The notes: generated from the letters alone by a model not told the origin. A DNA stretch of 64,000 nucleotides from Pseudofrankia saprophytica (GCF_000235425.2 NZ_KI912267.1:1415290-1479289), one strand, 5' to 3'; positions 29,464-38,174 are shown, numbered from the stretch's first letter. Numbers and translations: made by a program.

Positions 29464-31407
29464 TCAGGAGTGGTCGGCGGCAGGGGCCGGAGTAAGCAGC
29501 TCGTCGAGCTCGGCGAGGGCTTCGCGCAGTCGGTCGGCGAAGGCGTGCATTCCGGCGGCCACCGGGCGGGGGGTGCTCAGGTAGATGTTCAGCCGGTCCG
29601 GCAGCAGCACGTAGGCGATGCCGATGCACTTCCCGCTGGTCGACCCGAAGCCGAAGTACTCGATGTTCACCGACGGGGCGGAGCTGGTGCTCAGGTAGTC
29701 GTCCCGCATCACCAGCCAGCCCGGCGACTCGTAGAGCGGCGGCGCCGTGGGCGCACCGAGCTCGGCGCCGCGGCGACGCTGGATGAAGGCCAGCTCCCAG
29801 AGGTGCTGTTCGGGAGCGTCGCCGCGCTGGCACTCGCCGGCCCGGCGCACATGGGCGTCGGCCGCCGCGCGCAGCGCCGCCCGGCGAGTGGCCGGATCCG
29901 CCGCCGGATCGTTCATCGTCGCGACGAAGGTCAACACCTCCGGCGTGACGACTCGCATCGCCTCGGTGCGTCCGTACCGCCACTGCCGGGTGGCGATCGA
30001 CTCGTACGTCGCGCCGATCTGGCCCTTCGCCCGGTGGTGCGCGAGCTGGTAGGCCAGCTGCACCAGCGCGTCCGGCGAGATCCGCAGCGCCTTGGACCGG
30101 TCGGCGCCGTGCTCCGGGAACGACAGCGCCAGCGCCACGGTGTCCGCACCGAACTGGGCGAACGACTCCGACGCCGCCTGGATGTCCGCCCGCAGCGCCG
30201 CGTCGAGGACGAAGGAGACGGGCCGGACCGACGGGTGGCCGTGTTCCCGCGCACCCGAGCGGGCCGAGAGCTCGGCGGGCGGCGCCGAGAGCAGCGCGTC
30301 GACGAAGCTCAGGATGGTGGTGCCGTCCAGCCCGCAGTGCTCGACGTTGATCCCGGCACGCCCGTTCGGGAAGACGACGAACGAGACCGCCTTGTCGTAC
30401 CACCGGTTCGCGGCGCTGCCGTGCAGCAGCTGGTCACAGGTGGCCAGGGTGTCCGGCGGGACGACGTGATCCAGGCAGACGCAGAACAGCGCCCGCTCGA
30501 CCTCCTCCAGGGCGGCCACGTTCGCCGGATCGTGGGCGAGCAGTGCCGCCCGGCTCTGCGCCCACGCCGCGCGGGCCTTGGTGGTGAGGTGCCCGACCGC
30601 GGTGTCGTCCGGCGCCGGCGCGGGACCCGCGGCGGCCACCACGGCCGTGAGCCCGGCGGCGAGCTCCGGGAGGGTGTGCGGGGTGCCGTCCGGGCCGAGC
30701 ACGTCCAGCCGGAACAGCTGGCCGTGCCGGAACACCACGACGTGGCGGGCGTCCGACGGACCCGGCCACGCGGCGCTGTAGGGCACCCGGACGGTGTCCT
30801 GGTCGCGGCCGGGGATGCGGGTGGTGGAGAACAGGAACCGGTTCTGCACCATCGACTGCGGCTGGCCCCGCCGCAGCAGCGGTGGGATGCGCTCCGCGTC
30901 CAGCCGGATCTTGTAGTCGAGCGCGGCGGCGATCAGGCCCGCGGCCCGCTCGACCTGCGGGTCGCCGGCCGGGAGGTCGCCGACTGGAGAGTCGCCGGCC
31001 GGCGTCGCGGCGTCCCGGAACAGGAAGAAGAAGTTGGCGTTCAGCGCGATCCGGTCCCGCCGGCCCAGATAGCGGGCGGGCCAGAACTCGTCGAGCCAGC
31101 TGTGCACGCCGTCGCTCGCGTCGAACCGGGCGAGCTCGGCGTGCAGCGGCCGCCCCGGTCCGTCCGGCGCGAGGAAGTCGCCCACGGCCGCCTCGGTCGC
31201 GGCCAGCTGCTCCGCGGTGAGCAGCGGGGCACACCATTCCAGGAACCGTGCGCAGCTGTCCGCCAGGTCCGGTAGCGGGACTCGAGGCAGGCTGTCCTCG
31301 CTGTCGAAGGTGCCCACGGCGGGCTCCGTGCCCGCCCCGGGCCCCGTCTCGGCCGTGGGTGTGGCGGCGGTCGTGGCGGCGGTCTCGCGGCCGGTCTGGA
31401 CGGTCAT
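29464..31407 (-). CDS. Choline/carnitine O-acyltransferase-family protein
   Basis: 647 residues from ATG 31407, which has GAGGAAG nine bases upstream; ATG 31452 lacks a site. After about 35 low-complexity residues comes the family N-terminus SLPRVPLPDLADSCARFLEW. The catalytic His is H357 in GINVEHCGLDGTTI, where animal enzymes read EH(S/T)xxDG. YGRTEAMR (478-485) matches the Y-RTE substrate-carboxylate motif, and STSS (573-576) stands where STSQ is usual. The near-full family length argues for an active enzyme. It should move an acyl group between CoA and a hydroxyl of a small, probably zwitterionic, acceptor. This family is uncommon in actinobacteria. It is the last gene after a dioxygenase and a methyltransferase, which could make its acceptor. 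Confidence 0.88.
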   Translation of the reverse strand: MTVQTGRETAATTAATPTAETGPGAGTEPAVGTFDSEDSLPRVPLPDLADSCARFLEWCAPLLTAEQLAATEAAVGDFLAPDGPGRPLHAELARFDASDGVHSWLDEFWPARYLGRRDRIALNANFFFLFRDAATPAGDSPVGDLPAGDPQVERAAGLIAAALDYKIRLDAERIPPLLRRGQPQSMVQNRFLFSTTRIPGRDQDTVRVPYSAAWPGPSDARHVVVFRHGQLFRLDVLGPDGTPHTLPELAAGLTAVVAAAGPAPAPDDTAVGHLTTKARAAWAQSRAALLAHDPANVAALEEVERALFCVCLDHVVPPDTLATCDQLLHGSAANRWYDKAVSFVVFPNGRAGINVEHCGLDGTTILSFVDALLSAPPAELSARSGAREHGHPSVRPVSFVLDAALRADIQAASESFAQFGADTVALALSFPEHGADRSKALRISPDALVQLAYQLAHHRAKGQIGATYESIATRQWRYGRTEAMRVVTPEVLTFVATMNDPAADPATRRAALRAAADAHVRRAGECQRGDAPEQHLWELAFIQRRRGAELGAPTAPPLYESPGWLVMRDDYLSTSSAPSVNIEYFGFGSTSGKCIGIAYVLLPDRLNIYLSTPRPVAAGMHAFADRLREALAELDELLTPAPAADHS

Positions 31408-31503
31408 CCTGGTCGTCTTCCTCGTCGTGGTCGTGGATGGTGAGCCGATCATGACGCCAGTCGCGTCATCCCGGCGGTTGCCAGGCCGCCGCCCGTTCCG
31501 TGC

Positions 31504-32373
31504 TCACCACGATCGGATACCCGGCGAGAACTCGGGCGGACGGGAGATGAACAGCTGGGCGTACAGCGATCCCTCGGCCTCCAGCCCGCGCGGATCCACC
31601 CCGACCCCGCCGAGCGTCGTCAGCACCTGGTCCCGTTCCTGTGGCGAGGCGAACCGGCGCTGTTCGAACAGCCGGTCCACCGCCTCCGTCCGGTATCCGA
31701 ACCCGGCGAGGGTCTCGGCAATCGGGTCGAAGGGAAACATGCGCAGCGTGAAGTGCGCCATCCAGGGCAGAGCCGGCCCGCCGCGTCCCGCCGTCTCGTC
31801 GGGCCCGGGAGCCGGGTCCGGGCTGGCGGCCGCCGTCACGATCTGGGTGAGGGTCCGATCGGTGACGTAGCCGAGGCAGCCGGTGGAGATGACCAGATCC
31901 ACCCCGGCGAGGCGGGCCCGTTCCGATTCCGTGAGTTCGCGGGACTCCAGGTCCGCGTGCAGCGCGTCATCGAGGAACCCGGCGTCGAGGGCGTAGGCCA
32001 CCGCGGGACCGGAGACGTCGAGGCCAATCACCTCGATATCGGTGGCGCCCCCGCGGGCCGTTGCCAGCGCCCGGTCGCCGGCCACCAGCGCCGCCCGGCT
32101 TCGCGGGTGGGCGTAACGCTCGTACAGATCGTCCATCGCGACGTCGAGCTTCAGCAGCGCCGCGTTGATCCCGTAGGAGCATCCGACGTCAAGCACTCTC
32201 AGCCGCCGGTCCGGGCGGCTTTCCTGGCACTCGTCGATGACTTTGGCGAAGTACGGCTTGGCCAGCTGAGGTAACCGGTAGTCGAGTGCGCGCAGCGTGC
32301 GGAAGTAGGCACGCGGGTCGGGCTGGTTGTAGACGTGCTCGAGTGAAACCTTTCCGGTCGCGTCGAAGTCCAT
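31504..32373 (-). CDS. Class I SAM-dependent methyltransferase
   Basis: 289 residues from ATG 32373 with GAGAGGAG upstream; the longer frame (to 32490) is not needed. Motif I is VLDVGCSYGIN (60-70), motif II-like IEVIGLDVSGPA, and DLVISTGCLGYVTDRTL is the post-II/IV strand. The N-terminal KVSLEHVYNQPDPRAYF and the later PWMAHFTLRMFPFDPIAETL and QRRFASPQERDQVL blocks look like family-specific conserved regions. The acceptor atom is not deducible. The gene lies between a 2-oxoglutarate dioxygenase and a carnitine-acyltransferase homologue (51 bp to the latter). Methylation of an amino or carboxyl group of the same small molecule is a plausible, unproven role. Confidence 0.85.
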   Translation of the reverse strand: MDFDATGKVSLEHVYNQPDPRAYFRTLRALDYRLPQLAKPYFAKVIDECQESRPDRRLRVLDVGCSYGINAALLKLDVAMDDLYERYAHPRSRAALVAGDRALATARGGATDIEVIGLDVSGPAVAYALDAGFLDDALHADLESRELTESERARLAGVDLVISTGCLGYVTDRTLTQIVTAAASPDPAPGPDETAGRGGPALPWMAHFTLRMFPFDPIAETLAGFGYRTEAVDRLFEQRRFASPQERDQVLTTLGGVGVDPRGLEAEGSLYAQLFISRPPEFSPGIRSW

Positions 32374-32592
32374 GGTCGGTGCTCCTCTCGATACGCCCAG
32401 CGGCTGGGCGATCAGGGCGGGCATCGGTCCGGAATGCTCGGTCAGGAATGGGTTGGCGGGAATGAGCGGGCCGGAACGGGCGGGCTGCAATGGGCGGTGG
32501 AGTGCCCGTCGAAGGACGGAGGGCGGCGAACGGCGGCATCGACGCGGGGGCGCCCGCGCCGGCGGACCCCGGTGGTGCGACGCGGGCGGCGG

Positions 32593-33486
32593 TCAGTCGA
32601 GCAGCGCGTCCACCCGGACGGGCCGGTCGGCCGCCTTCTGGTGTTCCGGCAGCACCCGGCCGAACAGCTGCCTGGTCCGGGACAGGCTGCCGACCACGCC
32701 CGGCCGCGCGCTGTAGGCGAAGATCGCGCTGTGCCGTTGGGCCAGGCCGGTCACCCGGCTCACCCGATGCAGCGAGTAGCGACCGAGGAAGAGCTGGAGA
32801 TCTCCGGGCCGCAGGCGCAACCGCCGGATGAACCTGTCGCCTCGGCCGGCCAGCACGGCCGCCACGTCCTCGACGTTCTCCTCGGCCGCGGACCGGATCC
32901 CCGGGCAGTACTCGAACTCGCCACCCTCGGATTCCTGGGTCAGCAGACTCACCGCGAACTCGTTGGTGTCGAAATGCCAGGGATGCTCCCGCCCGGGAGC
33001 GACGATGTTGACGCACAGGCCCGCCAGCGGGTCCGCCAGTTCGTACACGGCGGGCAGCTCGAAACAGGCCGCGACGAATGCCTGGAAAGCGACGCTGGTG
33101 TAGAGCCGCTGGACGGCGTGGTCGGGTGGGATGCGGTCCCGGGCCACGAACGCGTTGCCCCGCGGCATGCTGACCCGCCCGGGATGGTCTGGCGGCAGCG
33201 GCGTCTCCGGCGCGATGTTGTACGCGTTCACCGTCTCGTCGCCGTAGTAGGCGAGCGGCGCCAGCGCCGCGCACTGGGTGCGCAGCCGTTCCAGCGCCTC
33301 CGGCCTGACGAATCCCGGAAGCACACAGCATCCGGACTCGGCCAGCTCCCGCCGGACACCCAGGACGAGCCCATTCCAGGCCGCGCTCCCCGGTGGCGCG
33401 AACAGCGGGTAGGACCCGGTGTTCACGACGGCCTCGACCGCCGTCGCCGTCGCGCGGTCGTCAATGACGGTCTCGGGCCGGGTCAA
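32593..33486 (-). CDS. 2-oxoglutarate/Fe(II) dioxygenase, BesD/HalD-like family
   Basis: 297 residues from TTG 33486, which has GGAGGG five bases upstream; the GTG codons at 33516 and 33513 have none. The metal site is H171-x-D173 in PWHFDTNEF with H240 in GRYSLHRVSRV, and an Arg follows in QRHSAIFAYSARPG for 2-oxoglutarate. VNIVAPGREHPWHFDTN, GGEFEYCPGIR and LRPGDLQLFLGRYSLHRV resemble the free-amino-acid halogenase family of BesD. Those halogenases have Gly in place of the Asp, and here Asp is kept, so hydroxylation is expected, not chlorination. It is first in a three-gene, same-strand set. The substrate is probably a small amino acid or derivative (inference). Confidence 0.85.
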   Translation of the reverse strand: MTRPETVIDDRATATAVEAVVNTGSYPLFAPPGSAAWNGLVLGVRRELAESGCCVLPGFVRPEALERLRTQCAALAPLAYYGDETVNAYNIAPETPLPPDHPGRVSMPRGNAFVARDRIPPDHAVQRLYTSVAFQAFVAACFELPAVYELADPLAGLCVNIVAPGREHPWHFDTNEFAVSLLTQESEGGEFEYCPGIRSAAEENVEDVAAVLAGRGDRFIRRLRLRPGDLQLFLGRYSLHRVSRVTGLAQRHSAIFAYSARPGVVGSLSRTRQLFGRVLPEHQKAADRPVRVDALLD

Positions 33487-34028
33487 GGGAATCCCTCCAT
33501 CTACCGTCCACACCACGCGCCGTCCGGGAAACCCGGCGCCTCGAAGGAACCCAGCACAGTTTTCCGGCCGGTATCCGCCGAACGTCCGGCAATGTGACAG
33601 GTAACACGACCGTCATCTCTCGGCCTCATGCCGGACCCGATCCCGCCCGCGGCGGCAAATGCGCAGGTAGAACGGGTCGCCAAGCGCGGATTCGTCGCGC
33701 GAGCGCGAGAGATGGTCCGCCCCAGCGGCCGAAGCATGATCGAAAGACGGCCCGGAGTCCTGGTCGGCGGCGATGACGAGCCGAACCCGGTCGCCGACCG
33801 TCCACGCGCCCACGACCATCCATGATCACCACAAGCGTATCGCCACGGTCGCGATGTGGCCGAATCCACGACCACGGCAACACGGAGGCAGCGATCTATC
33901 AGTCGCGCGCTTGCGGCAGGTTGGTACCAGCAGCTGCATGAAAATGGTAGCGATGACTGTGGCAGACTGGTACTCACACCCGTGTGGTGCCGGTAGCGTG
34001 GTCTCCGGCCGGTGGATCCGAGGTGGTT
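33487..34028. other. Intergenic region between dioxygenase and AAA ATPase
   Basis: About 540 bp between divergent genes. The open frames here are Arg-rich shadows without motifs. CACAC-cc-GTGTG at 33974-33985 is a short palindrome 44 bp before the ATPase start and may be an operator. The section 33830-33960 is noticeably less G+C rich than the flanks. Confidence 0.5.
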
Positions 34029-35270
34029 GTGGCCAGTTCATACCTCCCCCGGCTGGTGGACGCCCGGATCGGCGAGATGCTCTCGGAGCTGCCGGCGGTG
34101 CTGATCGTCGGGCCACGGGCGACAGGCAAGACCACCACGGCGGCACGGCATGCGCGGACCATGATCCGCCTGGACGAACCCGCCGAGGCGGTCGCCTTCC
34201 AGGCTGATCCCGACGCGGCGCTGCGCCAGTTTCCCGAACCTGTGCTGCTCGACGAGTGGCAGGCCGTTCCGGGTGTGCTGGGCGCAATCAAACGGACGGT
34301 GGATGTCAGCCCCAGGCCAGGACGATTCCTGGTCGCAGGTTCCGTGCGTGCCGACCTGCAGGCCGAGAACTGGCCCGGCACCGGCCGCCTAGTCCGGGTC
34401 GCGATGACCGGCCTGTCCATGCGCGAGATCGACGGACGGATCGACGGGCCCACATTCATCGACCGGATCGCCGACACCGGCCCGGACACGCTGCCCACCC
34501 CGGCCGACCCGCCCGACCTGCCCGGCTATCTCGAGCTGGCGCTGCGAAGCGGCTTCCCTGAACCCGCCCTGCGCCTCTCACCCGCCCGCCGCGAGGAATG
34601 GCTGGAAAGCTACCTCGACCAGCTCCTCACCCGTGACGTCGAACTCCTCGGTGAGTCCCGCGATCCTGACCGCCTACGCCGCTTCTTCGAGGTCCTGGCA
34701 TTGAACTCCGCCGGCATCGTCGCCAGCAAGACCATGTTCGAAGCAGCCAGGATCAACTCCAAGACCGCCGATGCCTATGAAGGCCTGTTCAAGAACCTGC
34801 TCGTCGTCGACAGCCTGCCCTCCTGGTGGACCAACCGCCTCAAGCGACTGGTCCAGGTCCCCAAGCGTTATCTCACCGACCCCGGACTCATCGGCGCCGC
34901 GCTGCGCGTCGATGTCCGTGCCGTCCTGCGCGACGGCGACCTTCTCGGCCGCATCCTCGACACCTTCGTTGTTGCCCAGCTGCGCACCGAGATCCCGGTC
35001 AGCGCCAGTCGCCCCCGCCTCTACCACCTGCGCCAGGAAGGTGGCCGCCACGAGATCGACATCCTCATCGAGCTCGGTGGCGGACGCGTCATCGGCCTTG
35101 AAGTCAAAGCCGACGCCGCACCCAACCGCGACGCCGGCCGCCATCTTGCCTGGCTCCGTGACGAACTCGACGACCGCTTCGTCGCCGGCCTCGTCCTTCA
35201 CACCGGCAAACGCACCTACCCGCTCGGCGCCAACATCACCGCCGCTCCCATCGCCACACTGTGGAGCTGA
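34029..35270 (+). CDS. AAA-family ATPase with C-terminal DUF4143 domain
   Basis: 413 residues from GTG 34029 (CCGAGGTG upstream). Walker A is IVGPRATGKTTTAARHA (about 26-42), Walker B PVLLDEWQAVP (about 73-83), and a sensor-like FLVAGSVRADLQ. The second half is DUF4143: YLDQLLTRDVELLGESRDPDRLRRFFEVLA, KTADAYEGLFKNLLVV, then the PD-(D/E)xK-like strand EIDILIELGGGRVIGLEVKA. Such ATPases are common single genes in bacteria, often in the accessory genome. The EIDILI…EVKA core is that of the restriction-nuclease fold, so nucleic-acid binding or cleavage is possible. Its target is unknown. No toxin/antitoxin or restriction partner lies beside it. Confidence 0.9.
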   Translation: MASSYLPRLVDARIGEMLSELPAVLIVGPRATGKTTTAARHARTMIRLDEPAEAVAFQADPDAALRQFPEPVLLDEWQAVPGVLGAIKRTVDVSPRPGRFLVAGSVRADLQAENWPGTGRLVRVAMTGLSMREIDGRIDGPTFIDRIADTGPDTLPTPADPPDLPGYLELALRSGFPEPALRLSPARREEWLESYLDQLLTRDVELLGESRDPDRLRRFFEVLALNSAGIVASKTMFEAARINSKTADAYEGLFKNLLVVDSLPSWWTNRLKRLVQVPKRYLTDPGLIGAALRVDVRAVLRDGDLLGRILDTFVVAQLRTEIPVSASRPRLYHLRQEGGRHEIDILIELGGGRVIGLEVKADAAPNRDAGRHLAWLRDELDDRFVAGLVLHTGKRTYPLGANITAAPIATLWS

Positions 35271-35394
35271 CCTCGAGCCGGTTCAAGATCACAGAATCCA
35301 CGCCGAAAACGGATGTGAGTTTCTTACCCGGGATCAGGCCGGTCCGGCTCCACGGGCCAAGCCAAGCCGATCCGACCCGGCGCACCTGGCCGGC

Positions 35395-36081
35395 TCAGAG
35401 CAGGCGGAGGGACGCGGCGGGAAGCGCCTGGTCAGACTCGGGCAGAAACCGCCGGGTATCCGGTGACACCGGCGCGGCGAGATAGCCGGTGAAACCGTCG
35501 ATCGTCATGCTGACGAACGGGCCGAACGGAACAACCCGCTCACCGGCCGCGATCGCCTGCTCGCGCCGCGCGGCGGAATGCACGCTGAGCTCCTGGACCT
35601 CGCGGATGCGCGTCGTGCGGACAGGTTCCTCGACATGTGCCAGCAGCCGGCGCATGTCGTGGAGGAACTCGTTCTGGGACCGCTGGATCTCCTCCGGCTG
35701 GCCGAGGGCGCCTCGTGACTCCTTGCTGCGCTGGAGCTGCTCGACGAAGGACACGTAGAAGTTGTCGGGTGACTCCGCCAGCTCCAGCACTGGCAGCAGG
35801 TGGGCCTCGAACCGTGCCCGCAGGTCGTCCGGGTCGATGCGGGCCAACAGAAGGGCGCGCCGCTGCACCAGCTGGGGCATCCGGTGAGCGAAGATCGCCT
35901 CGATCAGACGCCGTTTCGAGCCGAAGTAGTAGTGGACGGCCGAGTTGTTTCCCGATCCGGCCCGTGTGGTGATCTGCCGCAGGGACACCCCATCGATGCC
36001 GTGCTCGGCGAACAGTCGTTCGGCGGTCAGCAGCAGTTGCAGTGCCATCGCACCCGTCGGCGCGCCCTGCGGCTGGGTCAC
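35395..36081 (-). CDS. TetR-family regulator
   Basis: 228 residues, start GTG 36081; ATG 36048 is an alternative. The HTH is VSLRQITTRAGSGNNSAVHY followed by YFGSKRRLIEAIF. The Asn-rich GSGNNSAVHYYFG is the form seen in regulators of lipid and steroid catabolism. A long helical C-terminal domain follows. It lies 31 bp downstream of the SDR gene on the same strand, so the two probably share a promoter near 37100-37150. The 11-bp direct repeats there are a candidate operator. Confidence 0.9.
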   Translation of the reverse strand: MTQPQGAPTGAMALQLLLTAERLFAEHGIDGVSLRQITTRAGSGNNSAVHYYFGSKRRLIEAIFAHRMPQLVQRRALLLARIDPDDLRARFEAHLLPVLELAESPDNFYVSFVEQLQRSKESRGALGQPEEIQRSQNEFLHDMRRLLAHVEEPVRTTRIREVQELSVHSAARREQAIAAGERVVPFGPFVSMTIDGFTGYLAAPVSPDTRRFLPESDQALPAASLRLL

Positions 36082-36112
36082 CGCCGGCCCGCTCGCCGGC
36101 GTAGGTACCGGT

Positions 36113-36919
36113 TCACGCTGTCTGCTCCGCGATCAGTGCCTGTAGGTAGGCCTCCGGGTCGGTAGCTCGGGCGACAAGCTCCTGCTGGAGTTCGGGCACC
36201 GTCAGGACGAGGAACCGTCCGTGCGTCACGGCGTCGGCCGCCAGCTCGCCAACGGTCTGCGCGGGCACCACGGGATGGTCGGGGGCGCGTGGCGAGGAGG
36301 TCACCTGGCCGTAGGCCGTCACCTGCTCCAGGATGTTGGTGATCACCCCGGACGGGCACACGCACGTGACCCCGATGCCGCGTGGGCCCAGGTACAGCGC
36401 GAGCGCCTCGGACAGCCCGACGATCGCGTGCTTGCTCGCGACATACGGGAGGCGGTCGAACCCGTACGCGAGCAGACCCGACGCGGACGACGTGTTGACC
36501 ACATGCCCCCGGCCCTGCCCGATCAGCAGCGGCAGGAACACCCGGTTGCTGCGCGCGATGCTCATCAGGTTGATCTCGAGTACCCGCTGCCAGGCCTCGT
36601 CCGGCAGCGACTCGGGCGCGCCCATGGCGAGCACGCCGACGTTGTTCATCACCAGGTCGACCTGGCCGAACCGCTCGAGGCAGGCGTCGCGCAGCGCCGC
36701 CAGGTCCGCCTCCCGCGTCACGTCGACCCGTACCGCGAACGCTTCGCCGCCGCCGGCGGTGATCTCGGCCGCGACGGCGCGTGCCCGGTCCAGGTCGAGG
36801 TCGCTCACCATGACCCGGGCACCGCGACGGGCGAACGCGAGCGCGGTGGCTTGGCCAATACCGCTGCCCGCGCCGGTGATGACGGCCGCGGATCCCATCA
36901 GGCGTAGGGGGCGCGTCAT
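36113..36919 (-). CDS. Short-chain dehydrogenase/reductase
   Basis: 268 residues. The cofactor loop TGAGSGIGQATALAF, the Asp-based SDLDLDRA strand end (NAD preference), NNVGVLAMG, the catalytic Ser in VVNTSSASGLLAYG and Y-V-A-S-K (YVASKHAIVGLSEALA) are all present, so the enzyme looks intact. It should oxidise or reduce a hydroxyl/keto group of an unknown, likely hydrophobic, substrate. Its ATG overlaps the stop of a 55-codon frame (ATGA), and it is followed by a TetR gene. The context suggests a substrate-induced catabolic unit. Confidence 0.92.
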   Translation of the reverse strand: MTRPLRLMGSAAVITGAGSGIGQATALAFARRGARVMVSDLDLDRARAVAAEITAGGGEAFAVRVDVTREADLAALRDACLERFGQVDLVMNNVGVLAMGAPESLPDEAWQRVLEINLMSIARSNRVFLPLLIGQGRGHVVNTSSASGLLAYGFDRLPYVASKHAIVGLSEALALYLGPRGIGVTCVCPSGVITNILEQVTAYGQVTSSPRAPDHPVVPAQTVGELAADAVTHGRFLVLTVPELQQELVARATDPEAYLQALIAEQTA

Positions 36920-37083
36920 GCGATCGCCGCGGCCTTCGCACGGCCGAGGTTCGCCGACCTGCCTTGGGCTCCGGCCTCGTGGGTGGCGGGGAACGCGCGC
37001 CCGTGCTTACAGCCGGCGCTCTCCCGCCGCCCCTCGCCGCCGAGGTGCGGATGCACGGTCGGAACCATGCGATCGATGCCCAC
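36916..37083 (-). CDS. Possible 55-residue leader peptide upstream of the SDR
   Basis: GTG 37083 has a strong GGGAGG six bases upstream, and the stop overlaps the SDR start as ATGA, the pattern of translational coupling. The sequence (VGIDRMVPTVHPHLGGEGRR onward) matches nothing I know and is His/Arg/Ala-rich. It could be a real small protein, a translated leader, or the stump of a lost gene. Confidence 0.35.
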   Translation of the reverse strand: MGIDRMVPTVHPHLGGEGRRESAGCKHGRAFPATHEAGAQGRSANLGRAKAAAIA

Positions 37084-37113
37084 GGAAGCCCTCCCCCGAG
37101 TTAAAGCGACTGT

Positions 37114-37145
37114 CTTGAGGAGCAAGGTACTTGACTTGAGGAGCA
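37114..37145. promoter_or_regulatory. Paired 11-bp direct repeats, candidate TetR operator
   Basis: CTTGAGGAGCA occurs at 37114-37124 and 37135-37145, exactly 21 bp apart (two helical turns). CAAG-GTA-CTTG (37123-37133) is palindromic between them. They lie upstream of the SDR-TetR unit. Confidence 0.55.
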
Positions 37146-37280
37146 GGCGCCCACCTTAGTGACCGCATGGCACCCACGACGTCCAGCGGCCCCGGTCCCG
37201 GACCCCGCCGCGTCAACAGCGGCGCGGGCGGCGGATGGCGATGACGGCCGCCGAGAGCGAGGCGTTTCCGCGGAGCAGCC

Positions 37281-37940
37281 TCAGGTGAGGTCGGGAGCGG
37301 CCGGGTCGGGGCCGCCCATGTCGAGCCGGAGCGGCGGGTAGCTGTCGGTCATCAACATCGCGTAGCCCTGGACACGCAGAGCCCACCGCCGCAGGCCCAG
37401 AACCAGGTCGTAGACGGACTGCGGGTAGCGGCCGGTGAACAGCACGATGACCCCGGCGAACAACGTCAGCAGGCCGGCCAGGGCGTTGCCGAGACGGCCG
37501 ACGATCAGGTAGTGCGGGATGGCCAGCAGCCAGGACTTCACGAGGACCAGGCCGCGAGACAGCCGGTCCGGGTAGGCGACCGACAGCTGCGCCGGGTAGT
37601 CGGGGACCTCGCCGAGCGAGAACGGCGGGTAGCGATCGGTGGCAAGCGCGCCGTAGCTGTAGTAGTTCACCCGCCAGGACCAGCGAAGAACTCCGACATT
37701 GAACGAGAAGATAGAGCGCGGGTAGCGGCCGGTGAACAGGATGGCGAAGAACGCGCCAATGCTGAGCACCAGCACCGCTATCCAGAGGAAGAACAGGACG
37801 ATGGCATGCGGGATGACCAGCAGCCACTTGACGAGCCAGAGCCACCGCGACAGCCCCGGGTCGGGCCCGGGCGCCGCGTCGATGCGGACCGGATAGGCCG
37901 GCTGGTCGGTCGGGCGAGGCTGGTCGGTGATGGCGGACAT
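37281..37940 (-). CDS. DUF4389-domain membrane protein
   Basis: 219 residues containing two copies of the DUF4389 unit. Each has a hydrophobic WLWLVKWLLVIPHAIVLFF / LVKSWLLAIPHYLIVG stretch, an FTGRYP motif (residues about 70 and 168) and a WRVNYYSYGALATDRYPPFSL-type end. Four membrane segments are expected. The family is common in actinobacteria and has no known role. The gene is isolated and looks intact. Confidence 0.88.
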   Translation of the reverse strand: MSAITDQPRPTDQPAYPVRIDAAPGPDPGLSRWLWLVKWLLVIPHAIVLFFLWIAVLVLSIGAFFAILFTGRYPRSIFSFNVGVLRWSWRVNYYSYGALATDRYPPFSLGEVPDYPAQLSVAYPDRLSRGLVLVKSWLLAIPHYLIVGRLGNALAGLLTLFAGVIVLFTGRYPQSVYDLVLGLRRWALRVQGYAMLMTDSYPPLRLDMGGPDPAAPDLT

Positions 37941-38174
37941 TGATTCACTACTTTCTTCGCTGGCGCCGGGAAGGGATCCCGGTCATGCCGGAAAGGGACG
38001 AACCCCGTTACCTCCTGATCCAACCAATGATTCGGCCCCGCCAACAGCCGGCCAGCCCCCGGCCCAGCCGTCCGGTCAACCCGCCGGCCAACGGGCGGCG
38101 GTCCCCCGGTCACCCGTCGAGCAGCCCCCGACCGGCTCGCTCGCGGTCATTTCACGCCGTCTCCGGATCGGCGG

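Noticed and set aside
32593-33486. Halogenase assignment for the dioxygenase
   Set aside because: The metal site reads His-x-Asp (HFD). Halogenases of this family have Gly at the Asp position.
33501-33977. 158-codon minus-strand frame upstream of the dioxygenase
   Set aside because: No domain, poor codon pattern and no ribosome-binding site.
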